A DNA stretch of 64,000 nt from Streptosporangium sandarakinum (lineage in GTDB: Bacteria > Actinomycetota > Actinomycetes > Streptosporangiales > Streptosporangiaceae). A program made the translations under genes and the position numbers. The stretch is from NCBI RefSeq assembly GCF_013409935.1, contig NZ_JACCCO010000001.1, positions 1,302,001 through 1,366,000 on the forward strand. The letters run 5' to 3'. A model generated the notes under the pieces. It did not search any database. It worked only from the letters and a program-made list of their open reading frames with translations, and was not told the origin of the DNA. Of the stretch, positions 51,516 to 60,019 are shown piece by piece (positions within the stretch are counted from its first letter, which is position 1; the number at the start of each line of letters is the position of its first letter).

Positions 51516-52055
51516 ATGAGCGGTTCGTTGACGATGCCCCGTGTCCTCCTGCTGGCCGTACTCGCCGCCGGGCTCTCCGCGTGTTCGGCGGACGGCGGCG
51601 CGGCCGCTCCCCCGCCGTCCCCGGCGGTCTCCTCTCCCGCCCCGGCGGAGAGCACCCCCGCCGGGGAGCCCTCGGTCTCCGCCGTGCCCACCTTCCCGGA
51701 CGAGCCCTCGGACGGCTCCGCGGAGCCGACGGCGGACCCCGACGTGGCCGCCCGGGATGACGAGGCCGACGACGCGGAGCAGGCCGTCTACCTGCTCGGC
51801 AACCTCGGCATGAACCCGGCGCAGCCGGACACGCTGGACGTGCTGACCGGCGCGGGCGACACCCAGTCCGTCCCGCTCAGCCCGCACGCCCCGGTGCTCG
51901 ACCAGCGGGGCAGGATCTGCGACAAGGGGAAGGTGCCGCACCGCTGCACCGTGGACCAGCTCAGGAAGGCGCTGGGCGCCCGCAAGGAGGTCCGCGCCAA
52001 GGTGACGCTCAGGAAGGGGACCGCCGTGCTGGTCGAGGAGGTCACCGAGAACTGA
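51516..52055 (+). CDS. Putative lipoprotein
   Basis: A 179-residue protein. A signal sequence with lipobox LSAC (PRVLLLAVLAAGLSACSADG) is followed by a 60-residue Pro/Ser/Ala/Asp-rich linker and a small C-terminal domain. That domain has two Cys (GRICDKGKVPHRCTVDQLRKAL). I do not recognise the family. ATG at 51516 lacks a well-spaced ribosome site, so ATG at 51534 (MPRVLLL) may be the true start. Confidence 0.72.
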   Translation: MSGSLTMPRVLLLAVLAAGLSACSADGGAAAPPPSPAVSSPAPAESTPAGEPSVSAVPTFPDEPSDGSAEPTADPDVAARDDEADDAEQAVYLLGNLGMNPAQPDTLDVLTGAGDTQSVPLSPHAPVLDQRGRICDKGKVPHRCTVDQLRKALGARKEVRAKVTLRKGTAVLVEEVTEN

Positions 52056-52119
52056 CCGGTTCGGGAGATCGGTCCGGGAGATCGACTCGGGAGGTCGGTC
52101 CGGGAGATCGACTCGGGAG
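52055..52119. repeat. Five 13-base tandem units starting at the lipoprotein stop codon
   Basis: Units 52055-52067, 52068-52080, 52081-52093, 52094-52106 and 52107-52119 share the ending CGGGAG (ATCGACTCGGGAG and variants). They alternate so that a 26-base super-unit (52069-52094) is repeated perfectly at 52095-52120. The array starts on the last base of the TGA. Confidence 0.85.
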
Positions 52120-52177
52120 GTCGAAGGACTCGGGGGCGGACGGCCGCCTTCCGTCCAGATCCTTCCCGTCCGGGGCC

Positions 52178-52921
52178 TCAGGCCAGGCAGCGCAGGGCGT
52201 CCCGCAGCTCCGGGTCGAGACGTCCCTCGGGCAGCCGGCCGACCGTGGCGTCGACGAACTCCGCCATGGGCAGTCGCTCGCTCCGGCCGTCCATCCGCAC
52301 CGCGACCCGGTCGCCGTCCGGTTCGGCACGGGCCGGTGAGTCCCGCTCGGTGAGGACGAACGCGCCCACCGCCGCCCGCCACCGGGCGCGCCCGCCGGCC
52401 TCGTCGTCCCCCACGGGCGCCCCGACGTCGTCGGCGTGGGTGGCGTACTCGGAGTCGTAGTGGAACGCCTGCAGGCCCACCGGGTACGGCCCGGCCATGG
52501 TCGGCAGCTCGGCGTCGCGTCCCAGCTCGCGCATGCGCCGGCGCGTCTCCCCGTTGGCCCGGCGCCACTCGTCGAGCACCTCCTCGACGGGGACGTCGCG
52601 GCGGCGCCGTACGCACCATTCGTTGAAGCCGTTGTAGCCGCCGCCGACGCCCTCGCGTTCGAGCGTCGCGCGGAAGCCCTCCAGGTCGTCGTCCAGGCAG
52701 GCGTGGTTGTACAGCTCCTCCCCGGCCAGGTGGGCGAGGACGTCCCGCACCGACCAGCCCCCGCACCGCGAGGGGCGGGCCCATCCCCCGGCGTCGAGCC
52801 CGGAGAAGAAGCGGTCCAGGCGGGCCGCCTCGGCGTCGAAGATGCCGAAGGGGTCGAGGGAGGACAGGCGCGCCTCGGCGTTCTCCCGGCCGCCGTGCCC
52901 CGAAGTGTTCTCTGTGCTCAT
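52178..52921 (-). CDS. Mycothiol-dependent maleylpyruvate isomerase-like (DinB fold) protein
   Basis: A 247-residue TIGR03083/MDMPI N-terminal-domain protein. The DinB-like four-helix bundle appears in DRFFSGLDAGGWARPSRCGG with WSVRDVLAHLAGEELYNHA (metal-binding His) and LQAFHYDSEYATHADD later. Such proteins use mycothiol or metal for small-molecule isomerisation or detoxification; the substrate is unknown. Presence of this family supports an actinobacterial host. ATG at 52921 has a weak ribosome site. Confidence 0.85.
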   Translation of the reverse strand: MSTENTSGHGGRENAEARLSSLDPFGIFDAEAARLDRFFSGLDAGGWARPSRCGGWSVRDVLAHLAGEELYNHACLDDDLEGFRATLEREGVGGGYNGFNEWCVRRRRDVPVEEVLDEWRRANGETRRRMRELGRDAELPTMAGPYPVGLQAFHYDSEYATHADDVGAPVGDDEAGGRARWRAAVGAFVLTERDSPARAEPDGDRVAVRMDGRSERLPMAEFVDATVGRLPEGRLDPELRDALRCLA

Positions 52922-53107
52922 GCGGGTCCGGTACCCGCCCGGCCCGCCCCCGAACGGCCCGCCCCGGTACGGCCCGCCCCACCCGCCCTCCGTACGGCCC
53001 GCCTCCCGAACGGCCCCCGCCCTTTTGCCCGCGCGGAGGCTTGCCCGTTCCCAAAACGGGCACCCGGCTAGGACAGCAGTTCCGCGACGTGGAAGGACCC
53101 ACCGGAA

Positions 53108-54421
53108 ATGGCCGACAGGCAGAGAGTCGTCATCGTGGGGGGCGGTTTCGCGGGGTTCACCGCCGCACGCACCCTCGCCCGAATGGCCCGGGGAGCCATC
53201 GAGATCGTCCTCGTCAACCCCACCGACTACTTCCTCTACCTCCCGCTGCTGCCCGAGGTGGCCGCGGGCGTCCTCGACCCGCGCAAGGTCGCGATCCCGC
53301 TGGCGGGCAACTGCCCGGGGGTGCGGCACCTGCTCGCCTCGGCCGAGTCCGTGGACGTCGAGGCCAGGCGGGTGACGTGCGTCGACGCCGAGGGCAACCG
53401 CCGCGACCTGTCCTACGACCGCCTGGTGCTGGCCGTCGGCAGCGTCAACAAGCTGCTGCCCGTCCCCGGGGTCGCCGAGCACGCGCACGGCTTCCGCAGC
53501 GTCGCCGAGGCCCTCTACCTGCGTGACCACCTGATCCGCCAGATCGAGCTGGCCGACGCCTCCGACGACCCCGAGGAGCGCCGGGCGCGCTGCACGTTCG
53601 TCGTGGTGGGCGCCGGATACACCGGGACCGAGGTGGCCGCCCAGGGGCAGCTGCTCACCCGCGACGCGGTCCGGCGGCGGCCGGGCCTGCGGGACCAGCC
53701 GATCCGCTGGATCCTCGCCGACCTGGCCCCGCGCATCCTGCCGGAGCTGGACCGGCGGCTGTCGGACACCGCGCAGCGCACCCTGTCCGAGCGCGGCGTG
53801 GAGATCCGCACCGGCACCAGCGTGGCCGAGGCGTACGCCGACGGGGTCAAGCTCTCCGACGGCGAGTTCGTGCCGACCCGTTCGCTGATCTGGTGCGTGG
53901 GCGTGCGGCCCGACCCGTTCGTGGAGTCGATGGGGCTGCCCACCGAGAAGGGCCGGCTGCTGGTGGACGAGTACATGAACGTCCCCGGCCACCCGGAGAT
54001 CTTCGCCTGCGGCGACGCGGCGGCGGTGCCGGACCTGACCGACCCCGGCAAGTTCACCGCGATGACCGCCCAGCACGCCAGCCGCCAGGGCAGGCAGGTG
54101 GCCCGCAACGTCGCCGCCACCTACGGCCGCGCCGAGCGGAAGCCGTACCGGCACAACGACCTGGGGTTCGTCGTGGACCTGGGCGGGCTCAAGGCCGCGG
54201 CGAACCCGCTGGGCGTGCCGCTGTCGGGCCTGCCGGCCAAGGCGGTGACCCGGGGCTACCACCTGCTGGCCGTGCCGGGCGGACGGGCCCGCATCGCGGG
54301 GAACTGGCTGCTGGACGCGCTGCTGCCGCGCCAGATGGTCCAGCTCGACCTCGTCCGGGGCGGTTCGGTCCCGCTGACCAGTTCCTCCCCCGAGCGGCCC
54401 GGCGGCCTCAGCGGCCGCTGA
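53108..54421 (+). CDS. ndh: Type II NADH dehydrogenase (NDH-2)
   Basis: A 437-residue FAD/NAD oxidoreductase of the NDH-2 class. FAD-binding RVVIVGGGFAGFTAARTLA opens the protein; the second dinucleotide fold is FVVVGAGYTGTEVAAQG near residue 165, and IFACGDAAAVPDLTDPGKF is the FAD-closing motif. The C-terminus (GNWLLDALLPRQMVQLDLV) would bind the membrane peripherally. It passes electrons from NADH to menaquinone without pumping protons. It stands upstream of a FAD/Rieske protein with a 138-base repeat-containing gap. Confidence 0.88.
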   Translation: MADRQRVVIVGGGFAGFTAARTLARMARGAIEIVLVNPTDYFLYLPLLPEVAAGVLDPRKVAIPLAGNCPGVRHLLASAESVDVEARRVTCVDAEGNRRDLSYDRLVLAVGSVNKLLPVPGVAEHAHGFRSVAEALYLRDHLIRQIELADASDDPEERRARCTFVVVGAGYTGTEVAAQGQLLTRDAVRRRPGLRDQPIRWILADLAPRILPELDRRLSDTAQRTLSERGVEIRTGTSVAEAYADGVKLSDGEFVPTRSLIWCVGVRPDPFVESMGLPTEKGRLLVDEYMNVPGHPEIFACGDAAAVPDLTDPGKFTAMTAQHASRQGRQVARNVAATYGRAERKPYRHNDLGFVVDLGGLKAAANPLGVPLSGLPAKAVTRGYHLLAVPGGRARIAGNWLLDALLPRQMVQLDLVRGGSVPLTSSSPERPGGLSGR

Positions 54422-54462
54422 CCCGCTCCGGCCGCCGACTCCCTCCGGCCGCTGATCCGCTC
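54412..54462. repeat. Three 17-base tandem units spanning the ndh stop codon
   Basis: Units 54412-54428, 54429-54445 and 54446-54462 read CGGCCGCTGACCCGCTC and variants. Unit 3 matches unit 1 at 16 of 17 bases, unit 2 at 14 of 17. The TGA in unit 1 is the ndh stop. Confidence 0.85.
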
Positions 54463-54559
54463 CGGCGGCGGGGCGGGCCCCACGCGCGGATCCCGGGGCG
54501 CGGGCCCGCGGAGCCGTCCCCGCGTGTGACGGGCGGTGGCGGGGGCAGGGGCGGCGAGC

Positions 54560-56092
54560 ATGACGACGCAGTCTTACTGGATGGAATCGGCCCCCGGCCG
54601 GCCGCACGCGACCCTGGTCCAGGACCTGGAGGTCGACGTCGTGGTCGTCGGCGCGGGGATCGCCGGGCTCAGCGCCGCCTGGGAGCTCCAGCGGGCGGGC
54701 CGTACGGTGGCGGTGGTGGAGGCGGGCCGGGTCGCGGGGAGCGTCACCGGCAACACGACCGCCAAGCTCACCGCCCAGCACACGCGGATCTACGCCCACC
54801 TGGAGAAGTCGGCGGGCGCGGAGGCCGCCCGGCTGTACGCCGCCTCCCAGCAGGCGGCGATCGAGCACCTGGTCGGCACGGCGCGCGAGCTGGGGATCGA
54901 CGCCGAGGTGGAGCGGATGCCCGCGTTCACCTACGCCGAGTCGGCCGACGGCGCCGAGGAGCTGTGCGCCGAGGCCGAGGCGGCGGCGCGGGCGGGGCTG
55001 CCCGCGTCGTTCGTCACCGAGACGCCGCTGCCGTTCCCGGTCGCCGGGGCGGTGCGGGTGGACGACCAGGCACAGTTCCACCCGCGCCGCTACCTCCTGG
55101 GCCTGGTCGACTCGCTGGTGGCCGGCGGCGCGCTGGTCTTCGAGCACAGCCGGGTGACGGAGCTGTCCGAGAGCGATCCGTGCCGCGTCACCACCGCCGA
55201 CGGCGTCACCGTCACCGCCCGCGACGTGGTGGTGGCCACGCACTACCCGGTCTTCGATCGGGCGCTGCTGTTCTCCCGGATGGAGCCGGGCCGCGAACTG
55301 GTCGTGGCGGCGGCCGTGCCCGCGGACCGGGCGCCCGAGGGCATGTTCGTCACCACCGAGGACAACACCCGCTCGGTCCGCACCGCCCCGTACGGCGAGG
55401 GCCGCCGGCTGCTGATCGTCACCGGTGAGGCGTTCAAGCCCGGCGCCGGGAGGGTCGGCGACCGCTTCGCCCGGCTCGCCTCCTGGATGGCCGACCGGTT
55501 CGGCGCCGAGCAGGTGTCCCACCGGTGGGCGGCCCAGGACAACCACACCACCGACCGGCTGCCGTTCGTGGGCCTCCTGCACCCGGGGGCGCGGCACACC
55601 TACGTCGCCACCGGGTTCGGCGGGTGGGGCATGAGCAACGGGGTCATGGCGGGGCGGCTGCTGGCCGAGCTGATCACCGGGGGCGAATCCCCCTGGGCCG
55701 AGCTGTACGACCCCCGCCGGCTGCACCCGGTGCGCGAGGCGGGCGCGGCGCTGCGCATGCAGGCCACGGTGGCGCGGCACTTCGTCGCCGACCGCTTCGG
55801 CGCGGGACCGGCCGGGGACGCCGGGGCGCTCCGGCCGGGCGAGAGCGCGGTGCTCAAGATCGGCGGGGAGCGGTGCGCCGTCCACCGGGACGAGGCCGGC
55901 CGCCTGCACGCCGTGTCCGCGGTGTGCACCCACATGGGATGCGTGGTGGGGTTCAACGACGCAGAGCGCACCTGGGAGTGTCCCTGCCACGGCTCGCGTT
56001 TCGGCGTGGACGGCGAGGTCCTGCAGGGACCGGCCACCGAACCGCTGGCCCCGGTCGAGGGCCTCGCGGCCGGTCCGGCGGACGGTTCCTGA
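54560..56092 (+). CDS. FAD-dependent oxidoreductase with C-terminal Rieske [2Fe-2S] domain
   Basis: A 510-residue fusion. The FAD-binding DVVVVGAGIAGLSAAWELQ near residue 30 is followed by a glycine-oxidase-like (DAO) fold up to about residue 395. The Rieske domain has ligands in CTHMGCVVGF (CxH) and CPCHGSRFG (CxxH) near residues 460-485. Relatives are annotated as FAD-dependent oxidoreductase/Rieske proteins; the substrate is unknown. ATG at 54560 begins a few bases after a GGGGC stretch. It may share redox work with NDH-2 upstream. Confidence 0.9.
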   Translation: MTTQSYWMESAPGRPHATLVQDLEVDVVVVGAGIAGLSAAWELQRAGRTVAVVEAGRVAGSVTGNTTAKLTAQHTRIYAHLEKSAGAEAARLYAASQQAAIEHLVGTARELGIDAEVERMPAFTYAESADGAEELCAEAEAAARAGLPASFVTETPLPFPVAGAVRVDDQAQFHPRRYLLGLVDSLVAGGALVFEHSRVTELSESDPCRVTTADGVTVTARDVVVATHYPVFDRALLFSRMEPGRELVVAAAVPADRAPEGMFVTTEDNTRSVRTAPYGEGRRLLIVTGEAFKPGAGRVGDRFARLASWMADRFGAEQVSHRWAAQDNHTTDRLPFVGLLHPGARHTYVATGFGGWGMSNGVMAGRLLAELITGGESPWAELYDPRRLHPVREAGAALRMQATVARHFVADRFGAGPAGDAGALRPGESAVLKIGGERCAVHRDEAGRLHAVSAVCTHMGCVVGFNDAERTWECPCHGSRFGVDGEVLQGPATEPLAPVEGLAAGPADGS

Positions 56093-56149
56093 GCGGGCCC
56101 TGCGAACGGTTCCGGTGCAGGCCTTGCGGACGGTTCCGGAGCGGGTCCC
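56078..56149. repeat. Three 24-base tandem units spanning the Rieske gene stop codon
   Basis: Units 56078-56101, 56102-56125 and 56126-56149 (GCGGACGGTTCC and variants) follow with exact 24-base period. Unit 3 matches unit 1 at 21 of 24 bases and unit 2 at 19. Unit 1 includes the TGA at 56090-56092. Confidence 0.85.
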
Positions 56150-56160
56150 GCGCGGGACCC
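56143..56160. terminator. Short hairpin between convergent genes
   Basis: GGGTCCC-GCGC-GGGACCC is a perfect seven-base stem with four-base loop between the Rieske gene and hmp, which converge. It overlaps the last repeat unit. Confidence 0.55.
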
Positions 56161-56199
56161 CCGCGGACGGCGATGGAGCCGGTTCCGCGGGTGCGGGCC

Positions 56200-57393
56200 T
56201 CAGTCCTCCGCACCGAGCCACAGGTCGGGGCCGAAGACCTCGTAGTGGACGTCCCGCGCCGCCACGCCCGCGCCGATCAGCGCCGAGCGCGTCACCCGCA
56301 TGAAGGGCAGCGGGCCGCACAGGTAGACCGTCGCCCCCTCGGGGATCTCCACCCCGGCGAGGTCCATCCACCCGGAACGCTCGTCGCCGGTCGCGCCGGC
56401 CTCGTACCAGAGGATCCGCGTCGCGTTCGGCAGCGCGGCGACCAGCCGCTCGGTGTCCTCGCGCAGCGCGTGGTCGGCCGGGGAGCGGTCGGCGTGCAGC
56501 ACCAGCACGCGCCGCGTGGAGCCGGTGCCGACCAGGTGCTCCAGCATCGCGACGATGGGGGTGCAGCCGATGCCGGCCGAGGCGAGCACGAGCGGGGCGT
56601 CGCCGTCCTCCAGGGCCACGTCGCCGAAGGGCGTCGTCAGGGTGAGCTCGTCCCCCTCGCGGACGGTGGCGTGCAGGAGGTTCGAGACCTCGCCGTCCGG
56701 GCCGCCCTCGCCGCGCACCCGCTTGACGGTGATGCGCCGGGTGCCCTCGGAGTCCGTGCCGGACAGGCTGTACTGGCGGAGCTGGCGCACGCCGTCGGGC
56801 ATGCGCGCCTCGACGCTGACGTACTGGCCGGGACGGGCGGGCGGGACCGGCCCGCCGTCGGCCGGGCGCAGCAGGAAGGAGACCACGTCGAGCGTCTCCT
56901 CGCGGCGCTCGACGACGAGCCACTGACGCCGGCTGTCGCCGTCGGCGATGCCCGCCTCGCCGTAGAGGCGGGCCTCCATGGCGATCAGCGAGCCGGCCAT
57001 CAGCCAGTACACCTCGTCCCAGGCCGCGGCGACGTCCGGGGTGACGGCGTCGCCCAGCACCTCGGCGATGGCGCCGAAGAGGTACTTGTGGACGATCACG
57101 TACTGGTCGTCGGTGACCCCGAGCGAGGTGTGCTTGTGGGCGATGCGGGCCAGCAGCGCGTCGGGGCGCTCACCGGGGTTGTCCAGCAGCATCGTGGCGA
57201 ACGCGGCGATGGAGCCGGCCAGGGCGCGGCGCTGCGCTCCACTGGCCTGGTTGCCGCGGTTGAAGAGGCCGTCGAGCAGCTCCGGCCGATCGGCGAACAT
57301 CGAGCCATAGAATCGGGCGGTGATGTCGTCGAGCGATGCTCCGATGACCGGCAGCGTGCTACGGACGATCGCTGCGGACTCCGCGGACAGCAT
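56200..57393 (-). CDS. hmp: Flavohaemoglobin (nitric oxide dioxygenase)
   Basis: A 397-residue flavohaemoprotein. The globin part has the B10 tyrosine in ITARFYGSMFADRPELL and the proximal haem histidine in YVIVHKYLFGAIAEVLG near residue 100. The FAD-binding motif RQYSLSG lies near residue 205, and the NAD-binding part has LVLASAGIGCTPIVAMLEH and a C-terminal HYEVFGPDLW. It oxidises NO to nitrate using O2 and NADH. Next upstream on the same strand is an NsrR-like regulator with a matching operator between them. Confidence 0.95.
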   Translation of the reverse strand: MLSAESAAIVRSTLPVIGASLDDITARFYGSMFADRPELLDGLFNRGNQASGAQRRALAGSIAAFATMLLDNPGERPDALLARIAHKHTSLGVTDDQYVIVHKYLFGAIAEVLGDAVTPDVAAAWDEVYWLMAGSLIAMEARLYGEAGIADGDSRRQWLVVERREETLDVVSFLLRPADGGPVPPARPGQYVSVEARMPDGVRQLRQYSLSGTDSEGTRRITVKRVRGEGGPDGEVSNLLHATVREGDELTLTTPFGDVALEDGDAPLVLASAGIGCTPIVAMLEHLVGTGSTRRVLVLHADRSPADHALREDTERLVAALPNATRILWYEAGATGDERSGWMDLAGVEIPEGATVYLCGPLPFMRVTRSALIGAGVAARDVHYEVFGPDLWLGAED

Positions 57394-57434
57394 GTGACCT
57401 CCTACGACAGGTACGGGGAAGACGCAGCCAACTT

Positions 57435-57457
57435 AATTTGCATCTCACATACATATT
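57435..57457. promoter_or_regulatory. Candidate NsrR operator upstream of hmp
   Basis: An 11-1-11 inverted repeat: AATTTGCATCT (57435-57445), one base, ACATACATATT (57447-57457), with arms matching at eight of 11 positions. Its size and AT-rich ATGCAT-like arms resemble actinobacterial NsrR boxes, and it lies 42 bases before the hmp start. Confidence 0.6.
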
Positions 57458-57578
57458 AAGGACCGCGTTGCCGTCCACCCCCGGGGCCGGAAGTCACCCG
57501 CCGTAGGGCCGAAAGTCACATCATCCGAAAATCCGCTGTTCGGCGGGGTTCCGGCAGGGGCGTTGCCCCGCCGGGACG

Positions 57579-58190
57579 TCAGACTGTGGCGGAGGACACT
57601 CCCGGCGTCGCCTCGGAGGACCCCTCGAACGGCGTCCCGGGCACCACATCGGCCTCCGTTCCGGACGCGCCCCCGGGCGTCGTCCCGGGCACCACGCCGG
57701 CCTCCGTTCCGGACGCGCCCCCGGGCGTCGTCCCGGACGGCCCGCCGGCTGACACCCTCGGCGGCAGCAGGTCGATCAGCATCGGGCCGGTCGGCTCCGC
57801 CACCAGGTCGTCGACCGTGATCGGGTCGAGCGAGGCGTAGAACGCCTCCCTGGCCCGTGCCAGCGCCCCCCGCAGCCGGCACGCGGCCCGCAGCGGGCAG
57901 GGCACCGCGTCCTCGCAGCCCGCCACGTCGCCGTCCCCCTCCAGCGCGCGGACGATGGCGCCGACCGACGCCCGGCGACCCGCCTCGGTCAGCCGCAGCC
58001 CTCCCCCGCGCCCGCGCCGGGTGTCCACCAGTCCCATCTCGCTCAGCCGCGCCACCGCCTTGGCCGCGTGGGTGTACGGCACGGCCAGCACCTCGGCGAC
58101 CGACCGGGTGGTGGGCTGCTCCTCGCCGTCCGCCACGGCCAGCCGCATCACGATACGGAGCGAGATGTCGGTGAAGGCGGTCAGACGCAT
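57579..58190 (-). CDS. nsrR: Rrf2 family NO-sensing repressor NsrR
   Basis: A 203-residue Rrf2 regulator. The cluster ligands of NsrR are all present: Asp8 (MRLTAFTDIS) and Cys92, Cys98 and Cys104 (CEDAVPCPLRAAC), with the x5 spacings of NsrR rather than those of IscR. The winged helix is TRSVAEVLAVPYTHAAKAVARL. It has an unusual tail of about 50 residues after position 150, with two copies of TTPGGASGTEA from a 48-base DNA repeat. By family knowledge NO disrupts its [4Fe-4S] cluster and releases hmp. ATG at 58190 begins the conserved N-terminus. Confidence 0.9.
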   Translation of the reverse strand: MRLTAFTDISLRIVMRLAVADGEEQPTTRSVAEVLAVPYTHAAKAVARLSEMGLVDTRRGRGGGLRLTEAGRRASVGAIVRALEGDGDVAGCEDAVPCPLRAACRLRGALARAREAFYASLDPITVDDLVAEPTGPMLIDLLPPRVSAGGPSGTTPGGASGTEAGVVPGTTPGGASGTEADVVPGTPFEGSSEATPGVSSATV

Positions 58191-58469
58191 GTAATCACGG
58201 TATTCCGTCCCGTCGGCCCCGGCGACCGGCCCGGCGTGGCCCGCCCCCGTGGCCACGCCGCCGTACCAGCCAGGAGGACAGGTGGAGCCGCGTCTCTCCA
58301 CCGCGAACGAAGGCGTCTGAGCCGGTCCGATTGCGGAAGCCCCCGAGGTCCGACACGGTGCTGCGGAATGTCCGTGCGAGCGGAACCGTCGTCACCGCAC
58401 CGGCGTCGTCGCAGGTTCCCGACCCGCGTGAGGACCGGGAAGGGTGGCCGGACCACAGAGGAGATCATC

Positions 58470-58922
58470 GTGAAGAAGCTGGTCGCAGCGGCGTGGCGGC
58501 TCATTCGTGGGCCGATCCAGTGGCGGGTGCTGTGGATCTTCCAGGCGAAGTTCATGGTCGGGGTCACCGGGATCGTCCGGGACGAGGAGGGGCGCGTGCT
58601 CCTTCTCCGGCACCGGATGTGGCCTGAGGGGCGGCAGTGGGGCCTGCCGACGGGTTACGCGATCAAGGGCGAGAGGTTCGAGGAGACCGTTGTCCGCGAG
58701 GTGCGTGAGGAGACCGGGCTACAGGTCCGGGTGGGCGACCTCGCGTATCTCAAAAGCGGTTACCGGCTGCGGGTGGAGGTGGCCTATGAGGCCGCGCTCA
58801 TCGGCGGCACCCTGAAAATCGACTCCTTCGAGATCCTGGAGGCGAAGTGGTTCACACCAGGTGATCTCCCGGAGGGGCTGCAGGAGTCGCATCGGCTTCT
58901 GATCCTCGGCGAAGGCGATTGA
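58470..58922 (+). CDS. NUDIX hydrolase
   Basis: A 150-residue NUDIX protein. The Nudix box GYAIKGERFEETVVREVREETGL (read as G-x5-E-x7-REVxEETGL) is complete near residues 62-84. The N-terminus has a hydrophobic stretch (WRVLWIFQAKFMVGVTGIV) that may be the first strand or a membrane anchor. Substrates are nucleoside diphosphates linked to another group; which one is unknown. GTG at 58470 has GAGGAG six bases upstream. Confidence 0.9.
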   Translation: MKKLVAAAWRLIRGPIQWRVLWIFQAKFMVGVTGIVRDEEGRVLLLRHRMWPEGRQWGLPTGYAIKGERFEETVVREVREETGLQVRVGDLAYLKSGYRLRVEVAYEAALIGGTLKIDSFEILEAKWFTPGDLPEGLQESHRLLILGEGD

Positions 58923-58950
58923 CCGGCCCGAGGGCGATCGACCGGCCCGG
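58914..58950. repeat. Two 18-base copies spanning the NUDIX stop codon
   Basis: GGCGATTGACCGGCCCGA (58914-58931) recurs as GGCGATCGACCGGCCCGG (58933-58950) with 16 of 18 bases equal. The first contains the TGA stop (58920-58922); the copy has CGA instead. Confidence 0.8.
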
Positions 58951-59125
58951 CGGGCGGCCCGGCCCCGTCGGCGCCGGGTGAGCGCGTGGGTGGAGGCCCG
59001 GCAGGCGGGACGGGACGACGGCCCGATCGTCCTTCCCCGCCGGGCCGGCCGGAGGTGTGCTATCAATTAAATGACCGGACAGCGGTTTTTGGTCAAAATT
59101 CTCGGAACGGCTGGTTCACACGGAC

Positions 59126-60019
59126 ATGACGGCACAGAACAGACCCGACGACGGCTCGTCGGCCGACGCGGAAGACGGCCCGGAAGCCGGGCCGGGAGAC
59201 GGCCCGGGAGACGGGCCGATGGCCGCCTCGGGAGACGGGCCGGGGACCGGGGCGAAGGACGGGCCGGGAGGCGGGGCGCGGTCCAGGCGGCCCGGCCGGC
59301 CCCCGCGGGACGCCGCCCGGCACCTGGAGCGGGCGCACCGCATCCTCGACACCGCCGGTGAACTCGTTCTCGACCGGGGCTACGACGCCACCACCATCGG
59401 GGACATCGCCCGGCGCGCCGGGGTCGCCAAGGGCACGATCTACCTGCACTGGCGGACCCGCGAGGAGTTGTTCGCCGCGCTGCTGCGCCGGGAGCGGGCC
59501 GAGATGGCGGCCGAGGTGCGGCGGAGCGCGGAGGACACCCCCGGCCGGCTCCGCGACCTGCTCGGCCTGCTCGCAGCCGGGCTGCTGCGCAGGCCCCTGC
59601 TGCGGGCGAGCCTCCTCGGCGACTCGGCGGTGCTGGGCGGGCTCACCCGGGCCAAGCGCGACGACCGGGCGGACGCCGAACTGCGCGCCGGGTTCGGCCC
59701 CTACCTCGCCGCGCTGACCCGGCACGGCGCGCTGCGGGCCGACCTGACGCCCGCCGAGCACGTGACGGCCCTCTCCTCCATCCTCTACGGGTTCCTGACC
59801 ATCCCCCGCCTGCTGCCCGGGACGTACGTCCCGGACGACGGGCGGCTGGCCCAACTGGTCGCGGACGCCTGCGGCCGGGCGCTGGAGTCCGGCACGGCGC
59901 CCACCGACGACGACGCCCGCGAGATCCGGCGGGCGACCCTGCGCTACATCGACTTCGTCCTGGAGAGCGCGCGGCACAAGCTGTGCCTGTCCCTGGGCAC
60001 CGAGGAGACCCCCCGTTGA
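59126..60019 (+). CDS. TetR family transcriptional regulator with long disordered N-terminus
   Basis: A 297-residue regulator. The first 55 residues are a Gly/Asp/Pro-rich low-complexity stretch (GPGDGPGDGPMAASGDGPG). The TetR helix-turn-helix (AHRILDTAGELVLDRGYDA with GDIARRAGVAKGTIYLHWR) occupies about residues 68-115. Its stop overlaps the TTG start of the phosphotransferase gene, so the two are co-translated. TGACC (59072-59076) and GGTCA (59091-59095) upstream form an inverted repeat that could be its operator. Confidence 0.88.
   Translation: MTAQNRPDDGSSADAEDGPEAGPGDGPGDGPMAASGDGPGTGAKDGPGGGARSRRPGRPPRDAARHLERAHRILDTAGELVLDRGYDATTIGDIARRAGVAKGTIYLHWRTREELFAALLRRERAEMAAEVRRSAEDTPGRLRDLLGLLAAGLLRRPLLRASLLGDSAVLGGLTRAKRDDRADAELRAGFGPYLAALTRHGALRADLTPAEHVTALSSILYGFLTIPRLLPGTYVPDDGRLAQLVADACGRALESGTAPTDDDAREIRRATLRYIDFVLESARHKLCLSLGTEETPR

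Noticed and set aside
52178-56923. A 1,500-codon continuous minus-strand frame
   Set aside because: Only its last part (52178-52921) has a recognisable protein; the rest is antisense to ndh and the Rieske gene.
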